Shown here one piece after another: positions 47,347 to 58,555 of a stretch of DNA of 64,000 bases. The stretch comes from Thalassolituus alkanivorans (GTDB lineage: Bacteria; Pseudomonadota; Gammaproteobacteria; Pseudomonadales; Oceanobacteraceae): assembly GCF_020447205.1 (NCBI RefSeq), contig NZ_JAJAEL010000008.1:103640-167639 (forward strand), read 5' to 3'. The notes under the pieces were generated by a model, which did no database searches, was not told the DNA's origin, and saw only the letters and a list, made by a program, of their open reading frames with translations. A program made the translations under genes and the position numbers. The number at the start of each line of letters is the position of its first letter. The first letter of the stretch is position 1.

Positions 47347-47946
47347 TTGTATTCTCCCTCTATTGGCTGTCTGTATCTGCACGGCTTTCTCAGTTCCCCG
47401 CAATCCCTGAAAGCGCAGCAACTCCTGCGTTTTTATGAAACCCATCTGACACCGCAACAACTGGTTATACCGACGCTGCCGTTTGCACCGGCCGATGCCA
47501 TTGAACTGGCCCGTGCTGAGCTTAAGCGGCTGCGGCAAGACTTCGCTCAGGTGTATATCATCGGCAGTTCGCTTGGTGGGTTTTACGCTACCCATCTGGC
47601 CGAAACCGAAGGTGTGCCGGCGGTGCTGGTGAATCCGGCGGTACGGCCGTTCGATCTGTTTGAACATTATCTGGGGCCAAACACCCATTACTACAGCGGC
47701 GAAGTGCATGAGCTGACCCATGAGCATATCGGGCAGTTACGGGCGCTCGATTGTGCGCAGATTCAGCACCCTGAACGACTGTTACTGCTGTTGCAGACAG
47801 GCGACGAAACCCTCGATTACCGTCTGGCCGCAGAGCTGTACCGCAACAGTCCGGCCTGGCTGGAAGGCGGTGGCAACCACAGTTTTGAGCGCTTTATCGA
47901 ACGCATGCCGATGCTGCTGGCCTTTGCTGCCCGTTTTCATTGCTGA
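47347..47946 (+). CDS. yqiA: YqiA/YcfP family alpha/beta-hydrolase esterase
   Basis: A 199-residue small esterase. The nucleophile elbow GSSLGGF (GxSxG), YLHGFLSSPQSLKAQQL near the start, VNPAVRPF, LLLLQTGDETLDY with the acid residue and GGNHSF with the catalytic His correspond closely to E. coli YqiA. The TTG start at 47347 begins right after the cpdA TGA, so translation is coupled. It precedes parE as in enterics. Confidence 0.94.
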   Translation: MYSPSIGCLYLHGFLSSPQSLKAQQLLRFYETHLTPQQLVIPTLPFAPADAIELARAELKRLRQDFAQVYIIGSSLGGFYATHLAETEGVPAVLVNPAVRPFDLFEHYLGPNTHYYSGEVHELTHEHIGQLRALDCAQIQHPERLLLLLQTGDETLDYRLAAELYRNSPAWLEGGGNHSFERFIERMPMLLAFAARFHC

Positions 47947-47964
47947 ATTATTAGAAGTGCCCCT

Positions 47965-47993
47965 CTGACTTCCCACTGCCTTCCCGTTATACT
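47965..47993 (+). promoter_or_regulatory. Putative sigma-70 promoter of parE
   Basis: CTGACT at 47965-47970 and TATACT at 47988-47993 are 17 bases apart, 42 bases before the parE ATG. A GC-rich discriminator CCGCCG follows. Confidence 0.55.
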
Positions 47994-48035
47994 CCGCCGT
48001 TGATTATGGATTTCCGCTGGCAGCCAGAGGTTTGA

Positions 48036-49925
<1,890 letters not shown>

Positions 49926-49988
49926 CGCTGACACTGCGGACAGTGATGTCCCGGGTCTCAGGTATTTGTTAACAGAGGGGGCAAGACA

Positions 49989-52790
49989 ATGATGATCTGC
50001 CGGCATCTGCTGTTGCTGCTTATGCTCCCTCTGTTTTCTGTTTTTGCTGCAGAGTCTGATTCTGCCGGGCGATCTGTTCCGGCTCAGGTTCTGCTGCTGT
50101 TATCGTATGAGCCGTTATTTCCTGCTGCCGACAACATTGTTAACACGGTTCAGCATGCACTTAACCGTAATCCCCGGCATGATATAACCCTGCATGTTGA
50201 ATTTATGGACTCCGATCTGCAGGCGACGGAGGAATACTTCCACGCCTATGCACAACTCTTACGTGCCAAGCAGCAGCAGGGAGAGCGTTACGATCTGGTG
50301 ATTGTTGCCGGTGACGGAGCTTTAAAACTGGTTGCTGCGGAAGGGCGTGAGGTCGTGGGACAGGCGCCGGTGGTTTTTCTCGGTGTCAGCGACAGCGAAC
50401 TGATCCGTCATGTACAGAGTCAGGGCGGTTATACCGGCATCTACGATGCGCTGCCTGTCTACGAATTTATGGCGCTGATGCGCTACCTCTATCCGGGATT
50501 CCAGCAATTACACGTTATCAATGATGGCCTGCCACGCAGCGCGCAACGTTTGTTGCAGTTGCAGCAGGCGGCAGACAGCCTGAGTCAGAAGCTGGTCGTA
50601 CACTCGCTGGCAACGCTGAGCTGGCAGCAGCTGGCGGATGAGCTGTCTGAACTGCGCGGCGAACCCTTATTGCTGCTGTCGGCTTATCAGGATGCCGATA
50701 AACAGGTTAAACCCCTGCAAAAATCCAATCTGTTTATCAGCAACCATTCCGGCTCACCACTCTGGTCGCTGTCGCCTTTTGGTATTGGTGATGGCCTGTT
50801 GGGCGGTGTCGTAACCGATATGACAGACAGTGCCGGGCAGGCTGCAGATATGGCATTACGGATTCTGGCCGGAGAAAATCCGGACCGTATAGCGGTAGAC
50901 TGGCACCCTGCCAATCTGACTCTGATCGATGCCGAACTGGCTGCCCGGGCAGGTTTTGATCATGATGACTTTCCGCAAAAAACTACTTTTGTTCATGAGC
51001 CGCCGGGCTTCTGGCAGAACTATCGCAATCTCTTTTTATTGCTGTTGTCAGTAACGGTATTTTTTACCTCAATCGGATTATTTATCTGGTCGGAGATTCG
51101 CCGGCGCAAATTCAGTGATCAGCAACTGGATGACCGCACTGAACTTATCAAAAATATCCTCGACTCAATTCCGGACATTATTTTCTATAAAGACCGTAAT
51201 GGCATTTATGTTTTCTGCAATAAACAGTTTGTGAATCTGATGGGTAAAGATCCGGTCGGGCATACAGACTTTGATGTATTTGATCAGGAAACAGCAGCCT
51301 TTTTCCACGCCAAAGATAAAGAAGCCGTTGCCCGTAAGCATATGAATGTCAATGAAGAGTGGGTGCATGGCGTGGATGGCAGTGTCATGCTGCTGGAAAC
51401 CCAGAAAACCCCTATTTATGACAAACGCGGACGCTGCATTGGCGTGTTTGGTTTAAGCCGCGATATTACCGAACTGAAAAAAGCCCAGCAGAATCTGGAG
51501 CATATCGCCCACCATGATGTATTAACCGGTTTGCCGAATCGTCTGTCACTGAATAAGAAACTCGAATATGCACTGAATATGGCGCGCCGCGGCGGAGAAT
51601 TGCTGGCGGTAATCTTTCTTGATCTCGACCGTTTTAAAGATATTAACGACACCATCGGCCACGATATCGGTGACCTGCTGCTGAAAGATGTTGCCCATCG
51701 TCTGCATAACAATGTCCGTGATTCCGATATCTGTGCGCGTTTAGGCGGTGATGAGTTTGTTGTTGTACTCAGCCGTATCGATGGTGAGGAACGTATTCAG
51801 GAAAAATGCGATCAGCTGCTGCAGGTTATTTCGCGGCCATACAGCCTGCAGGGCCATCTGCTCAGTGTGTTTGCCAGTGCCGGTATCAGTATTTATCCGC
51901 AGCACGGTAACAGTGTGGATGAACTGATCCGTAATGCGGATGCTGCTTTGCATAAAGCCAAAGAGCTGGGACGTAACCGCAGCTTCCACTATCAGCGGGA
52001 GCTGACCGACAGCATTCATTCACGAATGTCGCTGGAGCAGGACTTACGCTCGGCGCTGGAATCGCACAGTTTTATACTGAATTACCAGCCGCAGTTCCGG
52101 GTTGGTGAAGCTATGCCGAGAAGGGTTGAAGCACTGCTGCGCTGGCCACACCCTGTTCGCGGATTGATTTCGCCGCATGATTTTATTCCGCTGGCCGAGA
52201 CCAGCGGCATGATCGTGGAGCTTGGTTATTGGGTATTACGCTCGGCCTGTCAGCAGTTTTTATTCTGGCGTCAGCAGGGATTAATACTCGATAAAATTTC
52301 GGTCAACGTATCACCGATTCAGATTAACTCCAGTTTTGCCTCTACCGTTGCCGATATTCTTCAGTACCTGGATTTTGATCCGCGCTGGCTGGAGCTGGAA
52401 GTTACCGAAAGCCTGATGATGTCCGGCACTACGGAAGTCTCGCAACAAATCAGTGAATTACGGGCGATGGGCGTTGATTTTGCGATTGACGATTTCGGTA
52501 CCGGCTATTCCTCGCTGAGTAAAATTAAATCCATGCCGGTAACCGTATTAAAAATTGACCAGTCGTTTGTGCGCGATATCAACGACGATATCAACGATTA
52601 CGAAATTGCCCGTGCTATTGTCCTGATGGCCAAGAGTCTCGGACTTATTGTTGTCGCCGAAGGGGTAGAAAACAAAGAGCAGGAAGGAACCCTGCATCGT
52701 CTCGGCTGCGAATGGGTACAGGGCTATTATTATGCCATGCCTATGGACGGAGAAGCCTTCTATCAGCGTTACTTCGCCGAATTACAATAA
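49989..52790 (+). CDS. PAS-GGDEF-EAL c-di-GMP enzyme with periplasmic ABC-substrate-binding-like sensor
   Basis: A 933-residue membrane protein. A signal/anchor (1-21) is followed by a periplasmic region (about 30-335) resembling ABC_sub_bind sensor modules (VLLLLSYEPLFPAADN, DLVIVAGDGALKLV, VVFLGVSDSELI). TM2 is at about 345-368, then a PAS domain (about 383-500). The GGDEF domain has an intact active site (GGDEF 586-590). The EAL domain has EALL (714-717), and DDFGTGYSSL from residue 834, both intact. The protein could make and break c-di-GMP. It lies between parE and a lipoprotein cluster. Confidence 0.93.
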   Translation: MMICRHLLLLLMLPLFSVFAAESDSAGRSVPAQVLLLLSYEPLFPAADNIVNTVQHALNRNPRHDITLHVEFMDSDLQATEEYFHAYAQLLRAKQQQGERYDLVIVAGDGALKLVAAEGREVVGQAPVVFLGVSDSELIRHVQSQGGYTGIYDALPVYEFMALMRYLYPGFQQLHVINDGLPRSAQRLLQLQQAADSLSQKLVVHSLATLSWQQLADELSELRGEPLLLLSAYQDADKQVKPLQKSNLFISNHSGSPLWSLSPFGIGDGLLGGVVTDMTDSAGQAADMALRILAGENPDRIAVDWHPANLTLIDAELAARAGFDHDDFPQKTTFVHEPPGFWQNYRNLFLLLLSVTVFFTSIGLFIWSEIRRRKFSDQQLDDRTELIKNILDSIPDIIFYKDRNGIYVFCNKQFVNLMGKDPVGHTDFDVFDQETAAFFHAKDKEAVARKHMNVNEEWVHGVDGSVMLLETQKTPIYDKRGRCIGVFGLSRDITELKKAQQNLEHIAHHDVLTGLPNRLSLNKKLEYALNMARRGGELLAVIFLDLDRFKDINDTIGHDIGDLLLKDVAHRLHNNVRDSDICARLGGDEFVVVLSRIDGEERIQEKCDQLLQVISRPYSLQGHLLSVFASAGISIYPQHGNSVDELIRNADAALHKAKELGRNRSFHYQRELTDSIHSRMSLEQDLRSALESHSFILNYQPQFRVGEAMPRRVEALLRWPHPVRGLISPHDFIPLAETSGMIVELGYWVLRSACQQFLFWRQQGLILDKISVNVSPIQINSSFASTVADILQYLDFDPRWLELEVTESLMMSGTTEVSQQISELRAMGVDFAIDDFGTGYSSLSKIKSMPVTVLKIDQSFVRDINDDINDYEIARAIVLMAKSLGLIVVAEGVENKEQEGTLHRLGCEWVQGYYYAMPMDGEAFYQRYFAELQ

Positions 52791-52830
52791 CAGTAATAAT
52801 AAGTCTATCCTGCCCCCGCTGAATTCTTTT

Positions 52831-52859
52831 TCGTCATAGCGGGTATTTGTCTTTATAAT
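52831..52859 (+). promoter_or_regulatory. Putative promoter of the lipoprotein cluster
   Basis: TCGTCA (52831-52836) and TATAAT (52854-52859) are 17 bases apart and precede the first lipoprotein start at 52903 by 43 bases; CCGCGCC follows the -10. A weak hairpin (CCCGCT 52815-52820 / AGCGGG 52838-52843) overlaps it and may end the preceding transcript. Confidence 0.45.
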
Positions 52860-52902
52860 CCGCGCCGGCAATAGTTCATTGCCTTTTACTTTAGGAGCAA
52901 AT

Positions 52903-53313
52903 ATGCGTTGGACAGCACTACTGGTGCTTGCCCTGACGGCTGGCTGCGCGCGTCTGGATCATGTTCAGATCGGCAGTATTGATCAGTCTCAGGGTGAATT
53001 AGTACCCGTTTCCGTACGGTTGAGTGAAACCGGTTTTGATGCAACGGCCGCTGCCGAAATTGGCCGTGTTGCCAGTCGTGGCAGAACAGCTGAAAACTTT
53101 AAGCAACTGCGCGATATTCTGGCGCTGATCAATATGGGACCGCGTACCGGTAACCCGGTTTTTGATGACGCTTATGCGCAGCGACTGCAGGAATACCTGC
53201 TGGTGGAATGCCCGAGTGGCCGCCTGACCGGTATCCGCGCCATTCGTGAAGCAAAAACAGCAGGCCCGGTGTCGGGTGAAATCGTAGGTGTCGATGCTTA
53301 TTGCATCCGCTGA
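52903..53313 (+). CDS. Putative lipoprotein
   Basis: The start at 52903, after TAGGAG, gives 136 residues with a lipoprotein signal MRWTALLVLALTAGC (lipobox LTAGC, C15). The body is not recognised; it has RLSETGFDATAAAEIGRVAS and ends DAYCIR with two Cys besides the lipid-modified one. It is first in a run of three small lipoproteins but shares little sequence with the next two. Confidence 0.72.
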   Translation: MRWTALLVLALTAGCARLDHVQIGSIDQSQGELVPVSVRLSETGFDATAAAEIGRVASRGRTAENFKQLRDILALINMGPRTGNPVFDDAYAQRLQEYLLVECPSGRLTGIRAIREAKTAGPVSGEIVGVDAYCIR

Positions 53314-53333
53314 GAAATAAGGAAATAAAGAAT

Positions 53334-53639
53334 ATGTTTAAACGTTTTATCACCCTGGCGGTATTGATGACGGCCCTGACTGGTTGTGTAAGCCTCAACT
53401 CTGTTTCCCTGACCCAGGTACCGGCCGAGCGCAGCAACGAAATCAGCGCGACTTCCAGCAGCTGGACTTTCCTTGGTATTGCATTCAGCAACGACTTCGT
53501 TGATGAAGCCATTCTGGATCTGAAAAGCCAGTGCGCCGGCGGTAAAGTAGAAGGCATTCTGACCAAGTTTCAGCACACGGTATTTATCCCGGTTGTAATC
53601 CGCGAAGTGGTTGCCACTGGCTACTGCCACAAGGGGTAA
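53334..53639 (+). CDS. Small lipoprotein, paralogue A
   Basis: Start at 53334 with AAGGA upstream gives 101 residues with lipobox LTGC in MFKRFITLAVLMTALTGCVSL. The mature part contains FLGIAFSNDFVDEAILDLKSQC...IREVVATGYC. It is a paralogue of the next gene, with the same pattern of two conserved Cys, which may form a disulfide. Function unknown. Confidence 0.75.
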   Translation: MFKRFITLAVLMTALTGCVSLNSVSLTQVPAERSNEISATSSSWTFLGIAFSNDFVDEAILDLKSQCAGGKVEGILTKFQHTVFIPVVIREVVATGYCHKG

Positions 53640-53645
53640 GCAGGA

Positions 53646-53954
53646 ATGAAAATCCGTATATTACTGCCACTGATGCTGCTGACCGGATGTACCCATTCGG
53701 TTCATATGCAGCACGTCAGCGACTTTGATGATGTACCTGCTGCAGAAAAGCGCAGCGTGGTAACGGCTGAAACTGAACAGACCGTTGTGCTGGGTTTTGT
53801 CTTTGAAACTGACTATGTCGATCAGGCAAAACAGCAGTTGATGACTCAGTGTAATGGCCGCCTGAGCGCGGTAACCACTCAGTATTCAACCAGCCACGGT
53901 TTTCTGCACTGGACCAATAAGATCCGCATGCAGGGATTGTGCAGCGAAGGCTGA
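53646..53954 (+). CDS. Small lipoprotein, paralogue B
   Basis: Six bases after the previous gene, this encodes 102 residues with lipobox LTGC (MKIRILLPLMLLTGCTHS). The mature core VLGFVFETDYVDQAKQQLMTQC...IRMQGLC matches paralogue A in the L-G-F/I...D-Y/F-V-D-x-A spacing and both Cys. It is followed by a strong terminator. Function unknown; probably an outer-membrane lipoprotein as the residue after Cys is Thr. Confidence 0.75.
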   Translation: MKIRILLPLMLLTGCTHSVHMQHVSDFDDVPAAEKRSVVTAETEQTVVLGFVFETDYVDQAKQQLMTQCNGRLSAVTTQYSTSHGFLHWTNKIRMQGLCSEG

Positions 53955-53961
53955 TGCAATA

Positions 53962-53990
53962 AAAAAATCCCGGCCAGCGCCGGGATTTTT
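53962..53990 (+). terminator. Rho-independent terminator of the lipoprotein cluster
   Basis: TCCCGGC (53968-53974) pairs with GCCGGGA (53979-53985) around CAGC, with A and T tracts on either side, so it also works for the convergent pirin gene. Confidence 0.93.
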
Positions 53991-54018
53991 TATTACTTTT
54001 TTGCGTAATTATTCTGCG

Positions 54019-54879
54019 TTATTTCTTACCCGGCAACGGCGTATATTCACGCTCATCCCCAGGTACTTTAGCAAAACGCTGCGCCTGCCAGTCGGCTTCG
54101 GCCTGAGCGATGCGCTCGCGGCTGTAGGCAACAAAATTCCAGCGGATATAAGGCACCTGTTCATAGCGTTCGCCACCGAGCAGCACAAAACGACTGTGGC
54201 TTTCGACCTGAATGCTTTCATCGCCATCGAGCAGAATAAAATCACCGGCGTTAAAGCTCTGGCCGCTGATATTTAACGAGCCGCTCTGAATATATACCGC
54301 GCTTTCGTAGTTCGGGTGCGGCAGTTCAATCTGTTCTCCGGCGGCGCTGATAATATCGATAAAAAACATCGGCGAGTGAGTGCGTACCGGCGAGGTCATG
54401 CCGTAGGCTTCCCCGGCAATCAGACGCATGATGGTTTTTTCCAGATAATAATGCGGCAGCTGCTCTTTTTTCACATGCTGGAATGACGGCTCGATTTCAG
54501 CTTTTTCCGGTGGCAGCGCCAGCCAGAACTGCAGGCCATTCAGTTCGTGTTCTCGTGAGCGTACCTCCAGCGTTTCGCGTTCGGAATGCACAATGCCGCG
54601 GCCGGCGGTCATCCAGTTTACTTCGCCGGGAAAGATTTCCTGCACATTGCCCAGGCTGTCGCGGTGCAGCATGCTGCCGCTGAACAGGTAGCTCAGGGTC
54701 GACAGGCCGATATGCGGATGCGGGCGTACATTCACTCCTTCACCCGGTTTGAACAGCGCCGGCCCCATATGATCGAGGAAGATAAAGGGCCCGACCATTT
54801 TCTTCACCGCACTGGGCAGAATCCGGGTAACGCTGAAGCCGTCGAGGTCTTTTGTTTCACCATTGATCAGGCTGGCCAT
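54019..54879 (-). CDS. Pirin family protein
   Basis: A 286-residue bicupin. The N-terminal cupin holds the metal site: HPHIGLSTLSYLF (His residues near 57 and 59), then HRDSLG and VHSERE with the remaining ligands. Bacterial pirins such as E. coli YhhW can have quercetinase activity, but many are of unknown role. Monocistronic, between convergent lipoprotein and divergent parC genes. A perfect palindrome lies upstream at 54976-54990. Confidence 0.93.
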   Translation of the reverse strand: MASLINGETKDLDGFSVTRILPSAVKKMVGPFIFLDHMGPALFKPGEGVNVRPHPHIGLSTLSYLFSGSMLHRDSLGNVQEIFPGEVNWMTAGRGIVHSERETLEVRSREHELNGLQFWLALPPEKAEIEPSFQHVKKEQLPHYYLEKTIMRLIAGEAYGMTSPVRTHSPMFFIDIISAAGEQIELPHPNYESAVYIQSGSLNISGQSFNAGDFILLDGDESIQVESHSRFVLLGGERYEQVPYIRWNFVAYSRERIAQAEADWQAQRFAKVPGDEREYTPLPGKK

Positions 54880-54975
54880 AACTTGCTCCTCAGTATCTGT
54901 TCAGATCGTTGATTGTCATAGGTTTAGTATATTTCTGCCGGTTGGAATGAAAATCACAAAAATAAGCCGGTATCG

Positions 54976-54990
54976 TTCTAATTTTTAGAA
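54976..54990. promoter_or_regulatory. Palindrome in the pirin/parC intergenic region
   Basis: TTCTAA-TTT-TTAGAA is a perfect 15-base palindrome with a T-N11-A-like form, as bound by LysR-type regulators. It overlaps a TAGAAT element at 54986-54991. No regulator gene is adjacent. Confidence 0.35.
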
Positions 54991-55086
54991 TATTCTTCGC
55001 TGAACTGCCGCACAGATTGTTCTCTGTCGCCGGGTCGGTCACAATCGGCGGCATTCATTCCATCAGAACTCAGCCCTGCAGGACTT

Positions 55087-57348
55087 ATGACGGATCAGAT
55101 CAGTTACACCGATGATGGTGTCGAGCGCCAGTCGCTGAAGCAATACACCGAGAACGCTTACCTCAACTACTCCATGTACGTCATTCTCGACCGTGCGCTG
55201 CCGCACGTTGGTGATGGCCTCAAGCCGGTGCAGCGCCGCATCGTCTACGCCATGAGTGAGCTGGGGTTAAAGCATACCGCCAAATATAAGAAGTCGGCCC
55301 GTACCGTGGGTGACGTGCTGGGTAAGTACCACCCGCACGGCGACAGCGCCTGTTATGAAGCCATGGTGCTGATGGCGCAGCCGTTCTCTTACCGCTACCC
55401 GCTGGTGGATGGTCAGGGTAACTGGGGTGCGCCGGACGATCCGAAATCCTTCGCTGCCATGCGTTATACCGAGGCCAAACTGGCGCCTTACGCCGAAGTG
55501 CTGCTCAGCGAGCTGGGTCAGGGTACGGTGGAGTGGCAGCCGAACTTCGACGGCACCATGGACGAGCCGTGCACGCTGCCTGCGCGTCTGCCGAATATTC
55601 TGCTTAACGGCACCACCGGTATTGCCGTGGGTATGGCGACGGATATTCCGCCGCACAACATCCGCGAAGTGGCCAGCGCCTGTATTCACCTGCTGGATGA
55701 TCCGGAGGCCAGCATCGAAGCCCTGTGCGAACACGTCACCGCGCCGGATTTCCCCACCGAAGCGGAAATCATCACGCCGCGTGAAGATCTGCGTAAGCTG
55801 TACCGCGATGGCCGTGGCAGCGTAAAAATGCGCGCGGTCTATACCGTTGAAGATGGCGATATCGTCATTACCGCACTGCCGCATCAGGTATCCGGTGCCA
55901 AGATTCTGGAGCAGATTGCCGCCCAGATGCAGGCAAAAAAACTGCCTCTGGTAACCGATCTGCGCGACGAGTCGGATCACGAAAACCCGACCCGTCTGGT
56001 GATTGTGCCCAAGTCCAACCGGGTCGATACCGATGCGGTGATGGCGCACCTGTTTGCCACCACCGATCTGGAAAAGAACTACCGCGTTAACATGAACGTG
56101 ATTGGTCTGGACGGCCGCCCACAGGTGAAAAACCTGAAGCTGATGCTGAGCGAGTGGCTCAGCTACCGTACCGAAACCGTACGTCGCCGCCTGCAGTTCC
56201 GCCTCGACAAAGTACTGGCGCGTCTGCATATCCTCGAAGGTTTACTGGTCGCTTTCCTCAATATTGATGAAGTGATCGAAATCATCCGCCGTGAAGAAGA
56301 ACCGAAAGCGGTGCTGATGCAGCGCTTTGGTATTTCCGATATTCAGGCTGAAGCCATCTTCGAATTAAAACTGCGTCATTTAGCCAAACTGGAAGAAATG
56401 AAAATCCGCGGTGAACAAGATGAGCTGGAAAAAGAACGCGATTATCTGGAAAAAACCCTCGGCTCTGAGCGTCGTCTGAAAACCCTGATCAAGAAAGAAA
56501 TCAGTGCCGATGCCGAACAATACGGCGACGAACGCCGTTCGCCGGTGGTGGTTCGTGGTGAAGCCCGCGCCTTCAGCGAAACCGAGCTGGTATCGGCGGA
56601 AGCTGTGACTGTTGTGCTGTCACAGAAAGGCTGGGTACGTGCCGCCAAGGGCCATGACGTGGATGCTGAAAACCTGAGCTATAAAGCCGGTGACAGCTTC
56701 CTGGTCAGCGCCAAAGGTAAGTCGAACCAGAACGCGATCTTCCTCGACACCACCGGTCGCTCCTACAGTCTGCAGGCGCATACCCTGCCATCGGCGCGGG
56801 GGCAGGGCGAGCCTCTGACCGGTAAGCTCAATCCGCCGGCCGGCAGCAGCTTTATCTGCACCCTGATGGGTAAAGACGAAGAACAGTATCTGCTCAGCAC
56901 CGATGCCGGTTACGGTTTCGTCGGCACCATTGCCGATATGCAGAGCAAAAACAAAGCCGGTAAAAATCTGATTACCGTGCCGGATAACGCCCGCATTCTG
57001 GCCCCGGCGAAGATCAGCGATCCGGAGAAATCCTGGATTGCGGCGGTCAGCAATGAAGGCCGTATGCTGGTGTTCCCGGCCGCCGATCTGCCACAGATGG
57101 CGCGCGGTAAAGGCAACAAGATGATCAGCATCAACAGCGCCAAAGCCGCGGCCCGCGAAGAGCTGATGGTCGGCGCGGTAGCCTTCAGTCAGGAAGACAC
57201 GCTGCTGGTGTATGCCGGTAAGCGTCATCTGAAACTGAAGTTCGCCGATCTGGAGCACTATCTGGGTGAGCGTGGCCGCCGTGGTAATAAACTGCCGCGT
57301 GGCTTCCAGAATGTTGATCTGATGGAAGTGGTCAGCAAAGACGCCTGA
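55087..57348 (+). CDS. parC: DNA topoisomerase IV subunit A
   Basis: DNA-cleaving subunit of topoisomerase IV. The 753 residues match E. coli ParC length. The catalytic Tyr is Y127 in AAMRYTE (Y120 in E. coli), and the quinolone-resistance positions S87 and E91 (E. coli S80 and E84) in [12 protein letters not shown] are the susceptible type. [19 protein letters not shown] and the C-terminal beta-pinwheel ([25 protein letters not shown]) complete the family. It is about 5 kb from its partner parE, separated by the c-di-GMP and lipoprotein genes. Confidence 0.97.
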   Translation: MTDQISYTDDGVERQSLKQYTENAYLNYSMYVILDRALPHVGDGLKPVQRRIVYAMSELGLKHTAKYKKSARTVGDVLGKYHPHGDSACYEAMVLMAQPFSYRYPLVDGQGNWGAPDDPKSFAAMRYTEAKLAPYAEVLLSELGQGTVEWQPNFDGTMDEPCTLPARLPNILLNGTTGIAVGMATDIPPHNIREVASACIHLLDDPEASIEALCEHVTAPDFPTEAEIITPREDLRKLYRDGRGSVKMRAVYTVEDGDIVITALPHQVSGAKILEQIAAQMQAKKLPLVTDLRDESDHENPTRLVIVPKSNRVDTDAVMAHLFATTDLEKNYRVNMNVIGLDGRPQVKNLKLMLSEWLSYRTETVRRRLQFRLDKVLARLHILEGLLVAFLNIDEVIEIIRREEEPKAVLMQRFGISDIQAEAIFELKLRHLAKLEEMKIRGEQDELEKERDYLEKTLGSERRLKTLIKKEISADAEQYGDERRSPVVVRGEARAFSETELVSAEAVTVVLSQKGWVRAAKGHDVDAENLSYKAGDSFLVSAKGKSNQNAIFLDTTGRSYSLQAHTLPSARGQGEPLTGKLNPPAGSSFICTLMGKDEEQYLLSTDAGYGFVGTIADMQSKNKAGKNLITVPDNARILAPAKISDPEKSWIAAVSNEGRMLVFPAADLPQMARGKGNKMISINSAKAAAREELMVGAVAFSQEDTLLVYAGKRHLKLKFADLEHYLGERGRRGNKLPRGFQNVDLMEVVSKDA

Positions 57349-57358
57349 TGCTCAGCGC

Positions 57359-57402
57359 ACACCGGTCAGCAGAGTCTGCTCTCTGACCGGTGTTGTTTTT
57401 TC
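57359..57402 (+). terminator. Rho-independent terminator of parC
   Basis: ACACCGGTCAG (57359-57369) pairs with CTGACCGGTGT (57383-57393), followed by TGTTTTTTCC. Confidence 0.93.
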
Positions 57403-57497
57403 CTGACCTTGCTAAACCTGATCCTGCCCCTATCCCGGTTAAAGCTGCCGCCCGCCCTGTCAAAGCTGTCGCCCGTCGCCGGCGTTGATTCTGCGGT

Positions 57498-57526
57498 CTG
57501 ACTCCGGCACATCATTCCGTTATAAT
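57498..57526 (+). promoter_or_regulatory. Putative sigma-70 promoter of speE
   Basis: CTGACT (57498-57503) and TATAAT (57521-57526) with a 17-base spacer, followed by CCCGCCC, 37 bases before the speE start. Same -35 as the parE promoter. Confidence 0.6.
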
Positions 57527-57563
57527 CCCGCCCGAACTTAAGCTCTGCATTACAGGAATCCCC

Positions 57564-58418
57564 ATGTCTGCAAAAAACGTTGTTTCTGAAAGTCTGTACG
57601 ACGGCTATGCCCAGTCCTTCACCGTCAGCGAAGTGTTATTTGAGGTGAAAACCGGGCACCAGCATCTGCAGATTATTGATACGCCGTTTATGGGCCGGGT
57701 AATGCTGCTGGATGGTGTGGTGCAGACCACCGAGCGTGATGAATTTATTTACCACGAAATGATGGTACACGTGCCGCTGTTTGCCCATCCGGCACCCAAG
57801 CGTGTACTGATTATCGGCGGCGGTGATGGTGGCATTCTGCGCGAAGTGTTGCGCCATAAAAATGTTGAACACGTGACCCAGGTTGAGATCGACGGCAGCG
57901 TGATCGACATGTGCAAAGAGTATTTCCCTAAGCATTCCAATGGTGCTTTCGACGACCCGCGCGCCAATATCGTGATTGCCGATGGCAAAGAGTTTGTGGC
58001 TCAGTGTCAGGATACCTTTGATGTGATTATCTCCGACTCCACCGACCCTATCGGTCCGGGTGAAGTGCTGTTCACCTCCGATTTCTACAAAGACGAAAAA
58101 ACCTGTCTGAACGCCGGCGGCATTATGGTGGCGCAGAACGGTGTTCCCTTTATGCAGGGTCAGGAAGTCACCAATACTTTCCAGCGTCTGAGCAAGCTGT
58201 ACAGCGATGCCAGCTTCTACGTGGCGCCGGTACCCACCTACATTGGTGGCCTGATGTCTCTGGCCTGGGCGACCGACAATGCCGAGCTGCGCAAGCAGAG
58301 CGTTGAACAGATTGCGGAGCGCGTTGCCGCTGCCGGTTTCGAAACCCGTTTCTACAATGCCGACGTACACGTGGCCGCTTTTGCGCTGCCGAACTATGTA
58401 CGCGCCCTGATGAAATAA
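57564..58418 (+). CDS. speE: Polyamine aminopropyltransferase (spermidine synthase)
   Basis: Transfers an aminopropyl group from decarboxylated S-adenosylmethionine to putrescine. The 284-residue protein has all family motifs: HQHLQIIDTPFMGRVMLLDG, the GGGDGG nucleotide loop (near 88-93), VEIDGSVID, and the catalytic loop DSTDPIGPGEVLFT. Length equals E. coli SpeE. It has its own promoter and terminator. No speD is adjacent. Confidence 0.96.
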   Translation: MSAKNVVSESLYDGYAQSFTVSEVLFEVKTGHQHLQIIDTPFMGRVMLLDGVVQTTERDEFIYHEMMVHVPLFAHPAPKRVLIIGGGDGGILREVLRHKNVEHVTQVEIDGSVIDMCKEYFPKHSNGAFDDPRANIVIADGKEFVAQCQDTFDVIISDSTDPIGPGEVLFTSDFYKDEKTCLNAGGIMVAQNGVPFMQGQEVTNTFQRLSKLYSDASFYVAPVPTYIGGLMSLAWATDNAELRKQSVEQIAERVAAAGFETRFYNADVHVAAFALPNYVRALMK

Positions 58419-58438
58419 GCGCCGGTTTATATCGGCAT

Positions 58439-58474
58439 AATCCCGTCGGCTCTGCTTTCTGCGCTGACGGGATT
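58439..58474 (+). terminator. Terminator-like hairpin after speE
   Basis: AATCCCGTC (58439-58447) pairs with GACGGGATT (58466-58474), followed by the pyrimidine-rich TCCCTTCTTTTTC. Confidence 0.75.
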
Positions 58475-58555
58475 TCCCTTCTTTTTCTGCCTTGTTCAGG
58501 GCGTTCTGTCCGCCCGCAAACATCCCCGGCCTGAAATGCCATCTATACTCTGGGG

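Noticed and set aside
55321-55360. Possible quinolone-resistance change in parC
   Set aside because: The key residues S87 and E91 are the susceptible type, so there is no evidence of resistance mutation.
55267-56229. A 320-codon open frame antisense to parC
   Set aside because: Shadow of parC; His/Gln/Arg-rich translation typical of reversed coding sequence.
58419-58555. CRP-cAMP binding site upstream of cyaA
   Set aside because: No TGTGA-N6-TCACA-like sequence could be found.
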